A stretch of 64,000 bases of DNA from GCA-1730015 sp964583825 (GCA_964583825.1 CAZOXM010000012.1:3041-67040), one strand, 5' to 3'; positions 35,082-45,268 are shown, counted from the stretch's first letter. Translations and numbers: made by a program. The notes: generated by a model not told the origin, from the sequence alone.

Positions 35082-36470
35082 TCAGCTCAGTTCGATCCGC
35101 CCGTTGCAGAAATCATCGTACGTCTGATCGAGACTGCGTCTTACGATGCCAAACAACTCGTCAATTTCACTTTCGCTGATCACCAGCGGTGGTGACAGGA
35201 TCATCGCATCATCAACGGCCCGCATCACCAGCCCGTTATGCAGACTGTGCTCCCGACAAACAGTAGCCACGACACCCCCTTTGCTGAAAGGCAGATGACT
35301 GGGCTTGTCCGGCACCAGCTGAATTGCACCCAATAATCCGATGCCACGCACCTGCCCGACCAGCGGATGATCTGACAGGGCCGCCAGCTTTTTCTGGAAA
35401 TACGGCGCGATTTTCTCGCCCGCCACTTCCACCACGCGCTCGCGTTGCATCAGTTCGATATTGGCCAGTGCGGCAGCCGCACAGGCCGGGTGGCCAGAGT
35501 AGGTATAGCCGTGATTAAACTCCCCGCCAGCCTCCAGTCCCTCAGCGACTTTGTCGCTGACGATAACTCCGCCAATAGGCAGATAGCCGGAGGACAGGCC
35601 TTTGGCGACCGCCATTAAATCAGCCTCGATAGCGAGAGTATCCGAACCGAACCACTGACCGGTTCGTCCGAAACCGCAGATCACCTCATCGGCCACCAGT
35701 AATATATCGTGTGCCCGACAGATTCTTTGGATCTCGGGCCAATAAGTCTCCGGCGGTACGATGACGCCGCCGGCGCCCTGCACCGGTTCGCCGATAAAGG
35801 CCGCAATCCGGTCGGCTCCAATCTCTTCAATACGTTGCTCAAGCGCCTGTGCCGCACGCAGACCGAATGCCTCCGGTGTCTCGTCCGCGCCATTAACAAA
35901 CCAGTGCGGCTGCATGATGTGTTCAATATCGGCAATCGGCAGACCGCCCTGCGCGTGCATCGGCTTCATTCCACCGAGGCTGGCACCGGCCATGGTACTG
36001 CCGTGGTAAGCGTTTTCCCGGCTGATAATGACTTTCTTCGACGGCTTGCCGACAGCGGCCCAGTAGTGGCGCACCATGCGAACGACAGTGTCATTGGCCT
36101 CTGATCCGGAGCTGCAGAAAAACACACGGTTAAATTGCCCGGGGGTGATTTCGGCGATTCTTGCCGCCAGTTCAATCACTGGAGGGTGAGAAGTTTGAAA
36201 GAAGCTATTGTAGTAAGGCAACTGCTCCATCTGCCGGTAGACCGCGTCGAGGATCTCGCGGCGCCCGTAACCTATGTTGACGCACCACAGTCCGGCCATA
36301 CCATCGAGAAACCGGTTGTCGTCGGTATCCCAGAGGTAGATACCTTCCGCTCGCCTGATGACCCGGGTGCCTTTTTTATTCAGCGCAGCGGTATCGGTGA
36401 ATGGATGCAAATGATGTTGTGCGTCCAGCAACTGCAGCTGATCAGTTGAAGCGTTATGTAAACTACCCAT
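35082..36470 (-). CDS. Class III PLP-dependent aminotransferase
   Basis: 462 residues from ATG 36470 (AGG upstream); a start at 36521 is also open. Fold-type I class III features: G-L-W-C-V-N-I-G-Y-G, F-C-S-S-G-S-E-A-N-D-T, L-L-V-A-D-E-V-I-C-G-F-G-R-T-G, then the catalytic lysine in M-A-V-A-K-G-L-S-S-G-Y. The substrate may be an omega-amino acid, putrescine or a similar amine; the sequence does not decide. The G-Q-W-F-G-S segment is typical of omega-amino acid:pyruvate transaminases. Monocistronic. Confidence 0.92.
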   Translation of the reverse strand: MGSLHNASTDQLQLLDAQHHLHPFTDTAALNKKGTRVIRRAEGIYLWDTDDNRFLDGMAGLWCVNIGYGRREILDAVYRQMEQLPYYNSFFQTSHPPVIELAARIAEITPGQFNRVFFCSSGSEANDTVVRMVRHYWAAVGKPSKKVIISRENAYHGSTMAGASLGGMKPMHAQGGLPIADIEHIMQPHWFVNGADETPEAFGLRAAQALEQRIEEIGADRIAAFIGEPVQGAGGVIVPPETYWPEIQRICRAHDILLVADEVICGFGRTGQWFGSDTLAIEADLMAVAKGLSSGYLPIGGVIVSDKVAEGLEAGGEFNHGYTYSGHPACAAAALANIELMQRERVVEVAGEKIAPYFQKKLAALSDHPLVGQVRGIGLLGAIQLVPDKPSHLPFSKGGVVATVCREHSLHNGLVMRAVDDAMILSPPLVISESEIDELFGIVRRSLDQTYDDFCNGRIELS

Positions 36471-36550
36471 TGCGGAAGCCTGTGTATTTTGCCTGTTCGC
36501 TATGTTAGCTCGGATGCACACCCATTGCCGATCATTTCGCGCTGTTATTT

Positions 36551-37174
36551 CTACTGATTTTTACTCTGTGCGAACTCCACTTTGGCAAGCGTATCGGCAA
36601 TATCGTCCGATAACCTGCCAACCACGCGGCTGTAAGCAGCCACCAGTGGCGAATACCCATCGGCAGACACTTCTTCGGTGTAATCGACAATACGAGTGGT
36701 AATCAGTTTCGCCGGCTTGTCGCCGTTGAGAATCTGCCAACGCACCTGCAGCTGAACCTGCTCTGCCGGACTGCCAGTCATTTGCAGCACATCAATACGG
36801 ACCTGATAGTCTACCCGGTTGCCAAGCCACGGGTAGGCATACAGCTTATTCAGATCCGTTCGGGCCGAGAGATTGGTTATTACCACACGTGAGATATTCT
36901 CAATCAGCGGTTCGCTCCAGCGGTGATACTCGGCCACGTCCAGCTGATTGTTATCAAGCGGTGTGACAATGTTGGGGCGATTAACTGTCTCCGGTATCGT
37001 GATCGGCCCGATACCCAGTGCAATATCTCTGACAATCGACAGCTCCCCTGCCTGAGCGGCTGCATCGCGCTCCGGTGTCAGTACGTAGTAATCCGGCAGG
37101 GGCGTATTGATACAGCCGGACAAAGCCATCAATACGGGCAGCCAGACGATACGTTTGAAAGTTTTCAGTGTCAT
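36551..37174 (-). CDS. pqiC: PqiC/YmbA-type outer-membrane lipoprotein
   Basis: 207 residues. Lipobox A-L-S-G-C-I, then P-D-Y-Y-V-L-T-P-E and G-P-I-T-I-P-E-T-V-N-R-P-N-I-V, the signature of ABC-transport auxiliary lipoproteins of the PqiC family. It is thought to receive the PqiB needle at the outer membrane. Its start overlaps the pqiB stop by 4 bp. Last gene of the pqi operon. Confidence 0.92.
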   Translation of the reverse strand: MTLKTFKRIVWLPVLMALSGCINTPLPDYYVLTPERDAAAQAGELSIVRDIALGIGPITIPETVNRPNIVTPLDNNQLDVAEYHRWSEPLIENISRVVITNLSARTDLNKLYAYPWLGNRVDYQVRIDVLQMTGSPAEQVQLQVRWQILNGDKPAKLITTRIVDYTEEVSADGYSPLVAAYSRVVGRLSDDIADTLAKVEFAQSKNQ

Positions 37175-38892
37175 TTTCCGAACAGGAAGATCTCAGGTTT
37201 TTTCTCAACGGACTCTGACACAGCAAGCACTGCCCTTGAGGCAGCCTGCACATCTCTGAGCGTATTAAGCAGGTTGTAGTACAGCGGGGAATCCGGTGCG
37301 ATCCCTTCCATGGAGTCTCCCGCCGCAGAGACGAAACGTTGCAGCTGAGACGACAAACTATTCAATTCACTGACCGCCGCACCCGCCAGGCGCGCGTATT
37401 GACCAATCGCTTTATCTGCCGAGTCAATGGTGCCGCTTAACTGACCGGCAAGCCCGGCCTGCTCGAACTGCGTGAGCAGTTGCTCTGCACGATTGACCGT
37501 GTTGTTGGCACTGACCAGCAACTCTTCCAGCGGCAGGGCATTCAGCATCGCCAGCACTTCGGTGACACCTTCCGTCACCTGCTCAAGATCCGAAGGCACA
37601 CTCGGGATGATGGTCACGTCCTGTTCATTCTTCAGCACAGATCCCGCTACCCCGTCTTCGTACAGATCAAGTGAAACGAACAACTGACCGGTCAGCAGAT
37701 TGCCGGTCTGCAGCTTGGCGCGCAAACCGGCCAGGATGCTGCGTTCTATCATCCGGGTGTGCGCCTCATCACCCTGTCGCGCACCGAGCACCCGTTCCGG
37801 CTGCAGTTCGATATGCACCGGCACTTTAACGAACTCGGATGTTTCATCATAAGTAAGGTCGATGTCGGTGACGCGACCGATTTGCAAACCACGAAATTCA
37901 ACCGGAGCACCTCTGGATAAGCCACGCACAGACCCTGGAAAGTAAATTACATACCTCAGCTTGCCAGCACTGACGCCCCTTATCATTTCCTCGGTCGCAC
38001 TTTCACGGCTCTCGTGCAGGGTAAACACATGACCGTCTGCAACCGGACGGGGGAATTCATATTCCTGAATAATATCGAAGGCGACCCCTCCCTGAGCCAG
38101 GCCCTCAAGTGACGGCGTACGAACTTTAAAACCGGCAGAATTAACCGACAGATTGACGCCGCTGACGTTCCAGAATTTGGTCGTGTTGCGGATAATTTCG
38201 TGGTGCGGATCATCGACAAAAACGGTGAATTCAACACCTTCATAATTGTCGAGGAATCGTTGTGCTTCGATCTGACCGACCTTTACCTGCCGGTAGTAAA
38301 CCGGTGACCCCACGCTGACATAGCCCGCTTCCCGCGCCTGCAACTTCAGCCGCAAGCCCGGCGCGTCTTCATCCGTGAGCGGCGGCTGTTCGAGTCCGAC
38401 AAACGATGACTGAAAGCTGTCATCGAGTATTGAGTTCACCTGAATGTAGGCACCTGACAGTAGTGTATTCAGCCCTGAAACACCACTGGTGCCCACTCTC
38501 GGCCTGACTACCCAGAACCGCGCATGCTTATTCAGATATCGCCGCGCATCGACCGTCATTCGCGCCTTGACTACCACCGATTCAAGATCTTCGCTCAACA
38601 GTATGTTATCGACAATACCGATATTCACATCGCGATACCGGATGGGCGTCTTACCGGCGATGAGACCTTCTGCGGTGGCGAACTCTATCGAAATCTCCGG
38701 TCCCTGCGACCGATAGAAAGAAATCGCCAGGTAGATACCGATAATCGCAGCGAGCAACGGTGCCAGCCAGAACGCAGAAATCCGATGCTGACGCTGCGGT
38801 TTATCGATCGACGGCATCGCCGCCTCGAACTCATAGCTTCTGCGGTGCGCGTTTTGGCTCTTATAGCGCGGTCGTCTGAATCGCTCTTCCAT
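37171..38892 (-). CDS. pqiB: PqiB, MCE-domain inter-membrane transport protein
   Basis: 573 residues. One N-terminal membrane helix (about 38-58), then three MCE repeats with G-L-I-A-G-K-T-P-I-R-Y-R-D-V, V-G-S-P-V-Y-Y-R-Q-V-K-V-G and G-A-P-V-E-F-R-G-L-Q-I-G-R-V, then a long coiled C-terminus. In Escherichia PqiB forms stacked hexameric rings and a needle spanning the periplasm for lipid transport. Two bases separate it from the upstream pqiA half. Confidence 0.95.
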   Translation of the reverse strand: MEERFRRPRYKSQNAHRRSYEFEAAMPSIDKPQRQHRISAFWLAPLLAAIIGIYLAISFYRSQGPEISIEFATAEGLIAGKTPIRYRDVNIGIVDNILLSEDLESVVVKARMTVDARRYLNKHARFWVVRPRVGTSGVSGLNTLLSGAYIQVNSILDDSFQSSFVGLEQPPLTDEDAPGLRLKLQAREAGYVSVGSPVYYRQVKVGQIEAQRFLDNYEGVEFTVFVDDPHHEIIRNTTKFWNVSGVNLSVNSAGFKVRTPSLEGLAQGGVAFDIIQEYEFPRPVADGHVFTLHESRESATEEMIRGVSAGKLRYVIYFPGSVRGLSRGAPVEFRGLQIGRVTDIDLTYDETSEFVKVPVHIELQPERVLGARQGDEAHTRMIERSILAGLRAKLQTGNLLTGQLFVSLDLYEDGVAGSVLKNEQDVTIIPSVPSDLEQVTEGVTEVLAMLNALPLEELLVSANNTVNRAEQLLTQFEQAGLAGQLSGTIDSADKAIGQYARLAGAAVSELNSLSSQLQRFVSAAGDSMEGIAPDSPLYYNLLNTLRDVQAASRAVLAVSESVEKKPEIFLFGK

Positions 38893-38894
38893 CG

Positions 38895-39500
38895 CTAATC
38901 CCAGATCAGCCTCGGGTCGAGTGCAAGTGCCGCCAGCATTGTGAAAATCACCGATGCACCAAAAGCGGTGGCACCGAGACCCGGCTCAATGAGGGCCACT
39001 GATCGGATCTGTACCAGCGCGGCGAGAATGGCGACGACAAACACATCGATCATGGACCACCGACCGATGAACTCCGTCAGCCTGAACAGTCGTGTTCGTT
39101 CAACCCGACTGTGTGCAAACCGGCGTTGAATTGACACCAGCAAATACGCGACAGCAACAAACTTCAGAATCGGCACCACCACACTAGCCACAAATACCAC
39201 CAGCGCAACCGGATACGATTCAAGCTCCAGCAACACCAGAATGCCACCGACAATCGTATTCGGTTGTGAATCCCCGAACACTGTCGTATGCATAATCGGA
39301 TAAAGATTTGCCGGAATATAGGCTATGACACCGGCAAGCAACCATGCCCACGAGCGCTGCAGGCTCATTGGCTTACGGGAATGCAGACGTGCAAAACACA
39401 GCTGGCATCGAGGCGGTTTAACCGTTGCATGCAGTAGCGCACGGGTGATCGTGCCGCACGCGGGACAGGCTACCAGTCCACACTCGGCCGCTGTTTTCAT
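38895..39500 (-). CDS. pqiA: PqiA, second half-protein
   Basis: 201 residues from ATG 39500, whose A-T-G overlaps the upstream T-G-A (ATGA); the frame runs on to 39563 but the coupled start fits. Zinc-ribbon pair V-A-C-P-A-C-G ... C-Q-L-C, then membrane helices and P-I-L-K-F. Equivalent to the C-terminal half of the two-domain Escherichia PqiA. Inner membrane, partner of PqiB. Confidence 0.9.
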   Translation of the reverse strand: MKTAAECGLVACPACGTITRALLHATVKPPRCQLCFARLHSRKPMSLQRSWAWLLAGVIAYIPANLYPIMHTTVFGDSQPNTIVGGILVLLELESYPVALVVFVASVVVPILKFVAVAYLLVSIQRRFAHSRVERTRLFRLTEFIGRWSMIDVFVVAILAALVQIRSVALIEPGLGATAFGASVIFTMLAALALDPRLIWD

Positions 39501-40198
39501 CGGTGCAATCCACCGTTGTCGTTTGTATTTCCGGCACCTCGGGAATGACTGAGAAACTCCCACAGTGTGTGAGAGTCCACCATCTGAGCCGCCAGGGCAG
39601 ATAACAGGTTCAGCAAGGCGAATGCCCAGAATGACAGTCCGAGTTCAATATTCGCCATAGAAGCCAGTTTCACCAGTGCGACCACAGCGCCGAGCAGATA
39701 GATTTCCATCATGCTCCAGGGCGAGAGCGTTACAATCCCGCGGAAGACGACCTCCAGTCCGGGGAGCCTCCTGGCAAATCGCAATGGCAGCAGAATATAA
39801 AGTAATCCAACAACACGCAGCAGCGGGATCAGCAGGATAAACCCGAAGCAAAACAAACCCAGCACCCACATGCCATTATCCGACAGTGCGAAAACCGCAG
39901 AGATAATAGAGATACTCTGCGTGTTGCCGGACACGCTGATCGCCAGAAACGGAAACGCATTGGCCATCACAAACATAATAAGTGCGGCCATCGACACCGC
40001 CAGCGCCCGATCAATGCTGTTGGGTTTGTTACTGTAGAGAAACGCATGACAGCGCACACACCGGGCAATCTCGCCGTAGCGGATCTGCCGCTTCTCGTGC
40101 AGCAAATCGCACTCGTGGCAGGCAACCAGTGACAGCAGCACCGTCTCGGTGTAATGACGCCTTCCCCGACTGGGAGCGGACAAGCGCTGAGATGTCAT
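39497..40198 (-). CDS. pqiA: PqiA, first half-protein
   Basis: 233 residues from ATG 40198 (GGTGAG upstream); a TTG at 40219 is also open. Zinc-ribbon pair V-A-C-H-E-C-D ... C-V-R-C-H, then four or so membrane helices with F-P-F-L-A-I-S-V and I-L-L-I-P-L-L-R. It equals the N-terminal half of Escherichia PqiA. Having the two halves as separate genes is common outside enterics. First gene of the pqiA-pqiA-pqiB-pqiC operon. Confidence 0.9.
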   Translation of the reverse strand: MTSQRLSAPSRGRRHYTETVLLSLVACHECDLLHEKRQIRYGEIARCVRCHAFLYSNKPNSIDRALAVSMAALIMFVMANAFPFLAISVSGNTQSISIISAVFALSDNGMWVLGLFCFGFILLIPLLRVVGLLYILLPLRFARRLPGLEVVFRGIVTLSPWSMMEIYLLGAVVALVKLASMANIELGLSFWAFALLNLLSALAAQMVDSHTLWEFLSHSRGAGNTNDNGGLHR

Positions 40199-40275
40199 AG
40201 AATCATCACTCACCGTCAACAGATTACTGACACTTTTACGTCCGGCAGGGAAATTTTATTCAGGCAATCAGTACA

Positions 40276-40986
40276 CTACTCAAAATCACTGCCAATCACG
40301 GCCAATGACGGCAATCGTCGAAAAACCAGATCGGAAACCGGATGACCCAGGTTTACGCCGCGCGTCTCAAACTTCGTCGGCGGCCTCGCTTTGACTACCG
40401 ACTCTGCAGACTCAACTTGTTGAAAGAATTCACAATCGTGCATCACCGCTTCTATGTGTTCGGCGTATGGCGGCCAGTCAGTCGCGGTGTGGAAAACCCC
40501 TCCGTCTGCCAAGACTCTATTCATTAATACGGTGAACTCGGCATTGACCATGCGCCGTTTGTGGTGGCGTTTTTTTGGCCATGGATCAGGGAAAAACAGC
40601 AACAGCCTTTCAATCGAAGCAGGTACCAGAAACCGCTCCAGCACCTCGACGGCATCGTAGCGAATCACCCGGATGTTACCGATGTCATGCGCCGCTATTT
40701 CTCCGAGTAAATGACCCACACCGGGTAGATGAACTTCGATACCGAGGAAATTTATCTGTGGGTTCTCACGCGCCATGCGCGCCAGCGACTCCCCGTTGCC
40801 AAAACCAATTTCGAGCCAGACGGGTGCAGCGCGTTCGAACAACGTTTGCGGATCTATCGGCTGGTCAGTGACATCGACCCCCACCTTTGGCCAGTAATCC
40901 TGCAGGTTATTTTGCTGACCCTGGGTAAGCCGGCCCTGACGCAATACAAACGTACGCAGGGATCGAGTGCTCAGTATTTGTTTCAT
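40276..40986 (-). CDS. trmB: tRNA (guanine-N7-)-methyltransferase
   Basis: 236 residues. TrmB signatures: S-F/L-R-T-F-V-L-R-Q-G-R-L-T-Q-G-Q near the N-terminus, L-E-I-G-F-G-N-G-E-S-L (SAM binding), L-F-F-P-D-P-W-P-K-K-R-H-H-K-R-R and a C-terminal A-T-D-W. It puts m7G at position 46 of tRNAs. It stands alone, with the 476-bp gap upstream. Confidence 0.97.
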   Translation of the reverse strand: MKQILSTRSLRTFVLRQGRLTQGQQNNLQDYWPKVGVDVTDQPIDPQTLFERAAPVWLEIGFGNGESLARMARENPQINFLGIEVHLPGVGHLLGEIAAHDIGNIRVIRYDAVEVLERFLVPASIERLLLFFPDPWPKKRHHKRRMVNAEFTVLMNRVLADGGVFHTATDWPPYAEHIEAVMHDCEFFQQVESAESVVKARPPTKFETRGVNLGHPVSDLVFRRLPSLAVIGSDFE

Positions 40987-41462
40987 CAGTTCATCAATCC
41001 GCTTGCGGCTGCGGTTTGCCCCTTTGACGATAACCTGTTGTCAAAACCATGGATCCAGTGACCGGCATAGTGCCCGGTGGCGATTTTATCGAACTGTGCG
41101 CTTCGCTACAGGAGAACTTTCAGTCGTGCCCCTGGCCAAAGTGCATATATTCACACGGTTTCGAACACTCGGCAGCTGAATGGTCACCTTTCAGGCGCCA
41201 GGTTTTTCTTTCTGCAACATTGTTGTCATGGCTTATACACGGCATGGAAGCTATAATTTATACATCGCATGCGGCAGCGTAAATCTCACCTGATTTCAGC
41301 CGGAGCAGTTTTTTTCTGCCCTCGCCTCAGATCTGAATCGATTTTTGCACCCTTACAATACTTCGCGTGCCCCTGAAAGCTTCTGCTCCACTGTCGGCAC
41401 GGACCACAGCTCTCAATTTACAGACTGCCAGATAACTCAAGAGGTCAAATCGTTCGCGCACC
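40987..41462. other. Empty intergenic stretch
   Basis: 476 bases between trmB (leftward) and the DASS transporter (rightward). Short frames exist (for example 41049-41282 plus) but lack ribosome sites and family resemblance. I see no RNA gene or repeat. It must hold both divergent promoters. Confidence 0.5.
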
Positions 41463-43325
41463 ATGAATGAAGCCAGCACACTCACCCCTGAAATTATTCT
41501 GGTGCTGGGCCTACTTTTTTTCACGGTATATCTGTTTGTCTCAGAGGTCGTGCGAATCGACGTGGCAGCCGTCACCATCATGGTGTTACTCGGCCTGACC
41601 ACGATGCTGCCAGGTCTGCAACCCGTCATTTCCACTGCCGAGCTGTTTGATGGTTTTTCCAGTAACGCAGTGATGTCGATCATCGCAGTGATGATCATCG
41701 GCGCGGGTCTGGATAAAACCGGCATCATGAGCCGTGTCGCTAACTGGATTTTACAGAAAGGCGGCAGCACAGAATCCAGAATTACGCCGATGGTTTCCGG
41801 CACCGTGGGCATTATCTCAAGCTTCATGCAAAACGTCGGTGCTGCGGCACTGTTTCTTCCGGTAGTCAGCCGCATCAGCCGTCGCACCTCCATTCCAATG
41901 TCGCGTTTGCTAATGCCGATGGGCTTCTGCGCCATTCTTGGTGGTACGGTGACCATGGTCGGCTCCAGCCCGCTGATCCTGCTCAACGACCTGATGCTGT
42001 CCTCCAACAAGGCGCTGCCGGTCGAAAACCGCATGGAGACCTTCGATCTATTCGATGTCACACCGATCGGCCTGGCCCTGATCGCCTCCGGCATTCTGTT
42101 CTTTACCCTGTTCGGTCGCTGGGTGCTCCCCAATGTAAAAGGTGAAAAACAGAAGGAGACCACCACACGAACCACCGAATACTTCGAACGTGTGTATGGC
42201 ATTTCCGGTGAACTGTTCGAGTTGCAGGCCACCATAGACAGCCCGCTGGTCGGCATGACCATCATGCAAATCGAACGCACGCTGGAGAACGTGCCCTTTG
42301 TGCTGGCTATACGCAATGGCGATGAAGTCTCGGTCGTGCCGGATGGCAAAGAGGTCATCTGGGTTAACAGCTACATCGGTGTGCTCAGCAACAAACGTCA
42401 GCTGGTCAAGTTTGCACGGCAGTACAAACTCAGAATTGTCAAAAGCGAAAACCACTTTGCCAGTGTAATGAACGCGCAGGAAACCGGTATTGCGGAAATC
42501 GTTATTCCCCCGGGGTCTTCGCTGGTCGGCCAAAACCTCAACGATTTGCAACTGCGCCGCAATGACGGCCTGCACATCCTGAGGATCTACCGCGCCGGTT
42601 ACACACTCGATAAAGAAGTCCGTACCGAACCGCTGCAAGGTGGTGACACCCTGGTGGTACATACCTCCTGGCGCAATCTGAACAAGCTGCGCAACAATGA
42701 AGACTATGCCGTAGTCACCGATCACGCCGTCGAGGAGCTACGCCCGAATAAAATTAAACCGGCACTGCTTTTCTTTTCGATTGCACTGGCGCTGGTGCTG
42801 TTTTCGGACCTGCGACTGTCAGTGTCGCTGCTGGTCGGCGCGATGGGCATGGTGCTGGCCGGCGTGCTGACCATGGACGAAGCCTATCGCGCGGTCAGCT
42901 GGAAAACCGTCTTCCTGCTGGCGAGTCTGATCCCGCTGGGTCTGGCGGTGGAAAAGTCCGGCGCTGCTGCATGGATTGCCGCACAGACACTACTGATTCT
43001 GGGTGACGTGCCCATCTGGCTGCTGCAGACGGTCATCGCTATCCTGGCCACCGTATTTACGCTGGTCATGTCCAACATCGGCGCTACCGTACTGTTGGTG
43101 CCACTGGCGGTCAACATTGCCATCGGCGCGGGGGCAGACCCGGCCTTGTTTGCGCTGACAGTCGCCATTGCGACCTCCAATTCATTCATTATTCCCACCC
43201 ATCAGGTCAACGCACTGATCATGGGACCGGCCGGCTATCGGGTACTCGACTTCATGCGTGCCGGCAGTTTTATGACGGTTATCTTTTTGATTGTCAGTCT
43301 GTTGATGCTGAACCTGATATTCTGA
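41463..43325 (+). CDS. DASS/SLC13-family permease with TrkA-C domains
   Basis: 620 residues. An N-terminal membrane block (about 10-215) has F-S-S-N-A-V-M-S-I-I and Q-N-V-G-A-A-A-L-F-L-P-V. A soluble insert of about 220 residues looks like two TrkA-C (RCK-C) domains: L-F-E-L-Q-A-T-I-D-S-P-L-V-G and I-P-P-G-S-S-L-V-G-Q-N-L. A second membrane block follows with M-S-N-I-G-A-T-V-L-L-V-P-L-A. Such proteins carry dicarboxylates, sulfate or similar anions with Na+; the RCK insert suggests ligand control. The substrate is unknown. Confidence 0.92.
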   Translation: MNEASTLTPEIILVLGLLFFTVYLFVSEVVRIDVAAVTIMVLLGLTTMLPGLQPVISTAELFDGFSSNAVMSIIAVMIIGAGLDKTGIMSRVANWILQKGGSTESRITPMVSGTVGIISSFMQNVGAAALFLPVVSRISRRTSIPMSRLLMPMGFCAILGGTVTMVGSSPLILLNDLMLSSNKALPVENRMETFDLFDVTPIGLALIASGILFFTLFGRWVLPNVKGEKQKETTTRTTEYFERVYGISGELFELQATIDSPLVGMTIMQIERTLENVPFVLAIRNGDEVSVVPDGKEVIWVNSYIGVLSNKRQLVKFARQYKLRIVKSENHFASVMNAQETGIAEIVIPPGSSLVGQNLNDLQLRRNDGLHILRIYRAGYTLDKEVRTEPLQGGDTLVVHTSWRNLNKLRNNEDYAVVTDHAVEELRPNKIKPALLFFSIALALVLFSDLRLSVSLLVGAMGMVLAGVLTMDEAYRAVSWKTVFLLASLIPLGLAVEKSGAAAWIAAQTLLILGDVPIWLLQTVIAILATVFTLVMSNIGATVLLVPLAVNIAIGAGADPALFALTVAIATSNSFIIPTHQVNALIMGPAGYRVLDFMRAGSFMTVIFLIVSLLMLNLIF

Positions 43326-43355
43326 CGGATAACGTAGCGGTGGCCATGATGCACC

Positions 43356-44399
43356 ATGGAATATCGACAACTCGGTAGCAGCGAAATCAGGGTCAGTGAG
43401 CTGTGCATCGGCACCATGACTTTCGGCTGCCGGAACACCGAACAAGAATCACACGCCCAGCTCGACCTCGCCATTGCAAACGGTATTAACTTTATCGATA
43501 CCGCCGAACTCTACCCGGCACCGGTCAGCGCACAAACCACGTTTCTGACCGAAACCATTGTTGGCAGCTGGTTAAAACACCAGCCACGTGAAAAAGTGGT
43601 GGTGGCGACCAAAGTCGTGGGGCCAGCCCCGAAAAAATGGATCGGGCACATCAGAGGCGGTCCGACACTGACTGAACAGCAGATCACCGAGGCAGTCGAT
43701 GGCAGTCTGCGCCGGCTCAACACGGACTATATCGATCTGTTTCAGATCCACTGGCCGGCCAGAAAGACCAACTACTTCGGCAAGCTCGGTTATGAAGTCG
43801 GACACGACAAGCACGACCACCCGATTGCCGAAACCGTCGACGTGCTGGGTAAACTCGTGGCGAGTGGCAAAGTACGCAGTGTCGGTGTCAGCAACGAAAC
43901 CCCGTGGGGGCTGCACAGCTATATCAGTGCCGCCGCAGCCGCCGCTGTGGCACCCGTCGTTTCCATCCAGAATCCCTATTGCCTGTTGAATCGCACCTTT
44001 GAAATCGGGCTGGCGGAATTCTCACATCGTGAGGGCATCGGCCTGCTCGCTTACTCACCGCTGGCAGGCGGTGCGTTAACCGGCAAATACCTGGGCAACC
44101 AAAAACCGCAGGGTGCCCGACTCACGCTGCATGAAAATTATTTTTATCGCTACACCACCACGCCCGCGACGGAAGCTGTTGCGCGCTATATCGCGATCGC
44201 TGAAAAGCACGGGCACACCCCTGCCGATATGGCGCTTGCGTTTGTCAGACAACAGCCTTTTGTTGCTTCAACCATTCTGGGTGCCACATCCACCGAACAG
44301 CTGCAGGCAAATATTGACAGTCGCTCACTGCGCCTGAGCGATGAATGTCTTAAGGACATTCAACAGGTGCACATGCTCAACCCCAACCCGTGCCCATGA
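43356..44399 (+). CDS. tas: Aldo/keto reductase, Tas type
   Basis: 347 residues. It opens M-E-Y-R-Q-L-G-S-S-E-I-R-V-S-E-L-C-I-G-T-M-T-F-G and holds D-T-A-E-L-Y-P (catalytic Tyr), K-V-V-G-P-A-P and D-L-F-Q-I-H-W-P, the AKR12/Tas layout. Probably an NADPH-dependent carbonyl reductase. It follows the transporter by 30 bp and its stop overlaps the tatD-type start by 4 bp, so the three genes are likely one operon. Confidence 0.93.
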   Translation: MEYRQLGSSEIRVSELCIGTMTFGCRNTEQESHAQLDLAIANGINFIDTAELYPAPVSAQTTFLTETIVGSWLKHQPREKVVVATKVVGPAPKKWIGHIRGGPTLTEQQITEAVDGSLRRLNTDYIDLFQIHWPARKTNYFGKLGYEVGHDKHDHPIAETVDVLGKLVASGKVRSVGVSNETPWGLHSYISAAAAAAVAPVVSIQNPYCLLNRTFEIGLAEFSHREGIGLLAYSPLAGGALTGKYLGNQKPQGARLTLHENYFYRYTTTPATEAVARYIAIAEKHGHTPADMALAFVRQQPFVASTILGATSTEQLQANIDSRSLRLSDECLKDIQQVHMLNPNPCP

Positions 44400-45199
44400 A
44401 CCATGCGGCCGGTCGTCCAACACTGATCGACACCCACATCCATTTTGACGACGACCGTTTCGATGCTGACCGGCCAGGCGTCTACGACCGTGCCACCCGG
44501 GCCGGTGTGTGCGCGATGGTGATACCCGCGACCGTGCAAAGTCGATGGGTAAAAGTGCAGTCGCTCGCCCGTGAGTACCACAACGTCCATGCATCGTTCG
44601 GGCTGCACCCCCTGTTCTGTGACCAACATAAAACCCGGGACCTGCAACAACTGCCACTACAGCTCAACCACGGTGTGGCCATCGGTGAATGCGGTCTCGA
44701 TAAACAGAAAGACACCACGGATTTTGATACGCAACGGTATTATTTCGACGCACAAATTGAAATTGCGAAGGAGATTGCCAAACCGTTGATCATTCACGCA
44801 CGCAACAGCGTTGAACAGGTAATTTTGATGCTGCGTCAGGCCGGACTCAACCTACCAAACGGCAACGGCGTCGTGCATAGCTTCAATGGCAGTGTGGAGC
44901 AGGCTCACCGGCTGATTGATATTGGCTTCAAACTGAGTTTCGGTGGCCCGGTCACTTTTCCTAACGCACGAAAAATACATCACCTCATCGAAACTCTGCC
45001 ACTACACGCAATCATGCTTGAAACCGATGCACCGGATCAGCCCGGCGCACAGCACCGTGGTGCACGCAACGAGCCGCAATGGCTGCCCGAAGTGCTGCAC
45101 GCAGTTGCTACGTTGAGAACCGAATCGCCTGAACACATCGCGGCCACCAGCAATAACAACGCACGCCGCCTGTTCGGACTTTCAAAAGATACCCGTTGA
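44396..45199 (+). CDS. TatD-family metal-dependent hydrolase
   Basis: 267 residues from ATG 44396, which overlaps the tas stop (ATGA); a GTG at 44390 is also open. Metal ligands in D-T-H-I-H-F-D, G-E-C-G-L-D, I-H-A-R-N, H-S-F-N-G and E-T-D-A-P-D. TatD-like enzymes are DNases or related hydrolases. The usual I-G-E-x-G-L-D-Y ends here as L-D-K. Confidence 0.93.
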   Translation: MNHAAGRPTLIDTHIHFDDDRFDADRPGVYDRATRAGVCAMVIPATVQSRWVKVQSLAREYHNVHASFGLHPLFCDQHKTRDLQQLPLQLNHGVAIGECGLDKQKDTTDFDTQRYYFDAQIEIAKEIAKPLIIHARNSVEQVILMLRQAGLNLPNGNGVVHSFNGSVEQAHRLIDIGFKLSFGGPVTFPNARKIHHLIETLPLHAIMLETDAPDQPGAQHRGARNEPQWLPEVLHAVATLRTESPEHIAATSNNNARRLFGLSKDTR

Positions 45200-45220
45200 A
45201 GAATGCGACCTGCGACAGCG

Positions 45221-45239
45221 CCGGGTCGCTGCTACCCGG
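45221..45239. terminator. Hairpin between convergent genes
   Basis: CCGGGT (45221-45226) pairs with ACCCGG (45234-45239) around a 7-base loop, in the 69-bp gap between the tatD-type gene and gmhB. There is no T-run on either side, so it is a weak terminator candidate. Confidence 0.35.
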
Positions 45240-45268
45240 TTGACTGCCGCGGGTTTGCTGCCGGTGTG

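Noticed and set aside
41327..42358. Long minus-strand frame of 343 codons
   Set aside because: It is antisense to the DASS transporter, has repetitive Ser/Thr/Arg composition and no family resemblance.
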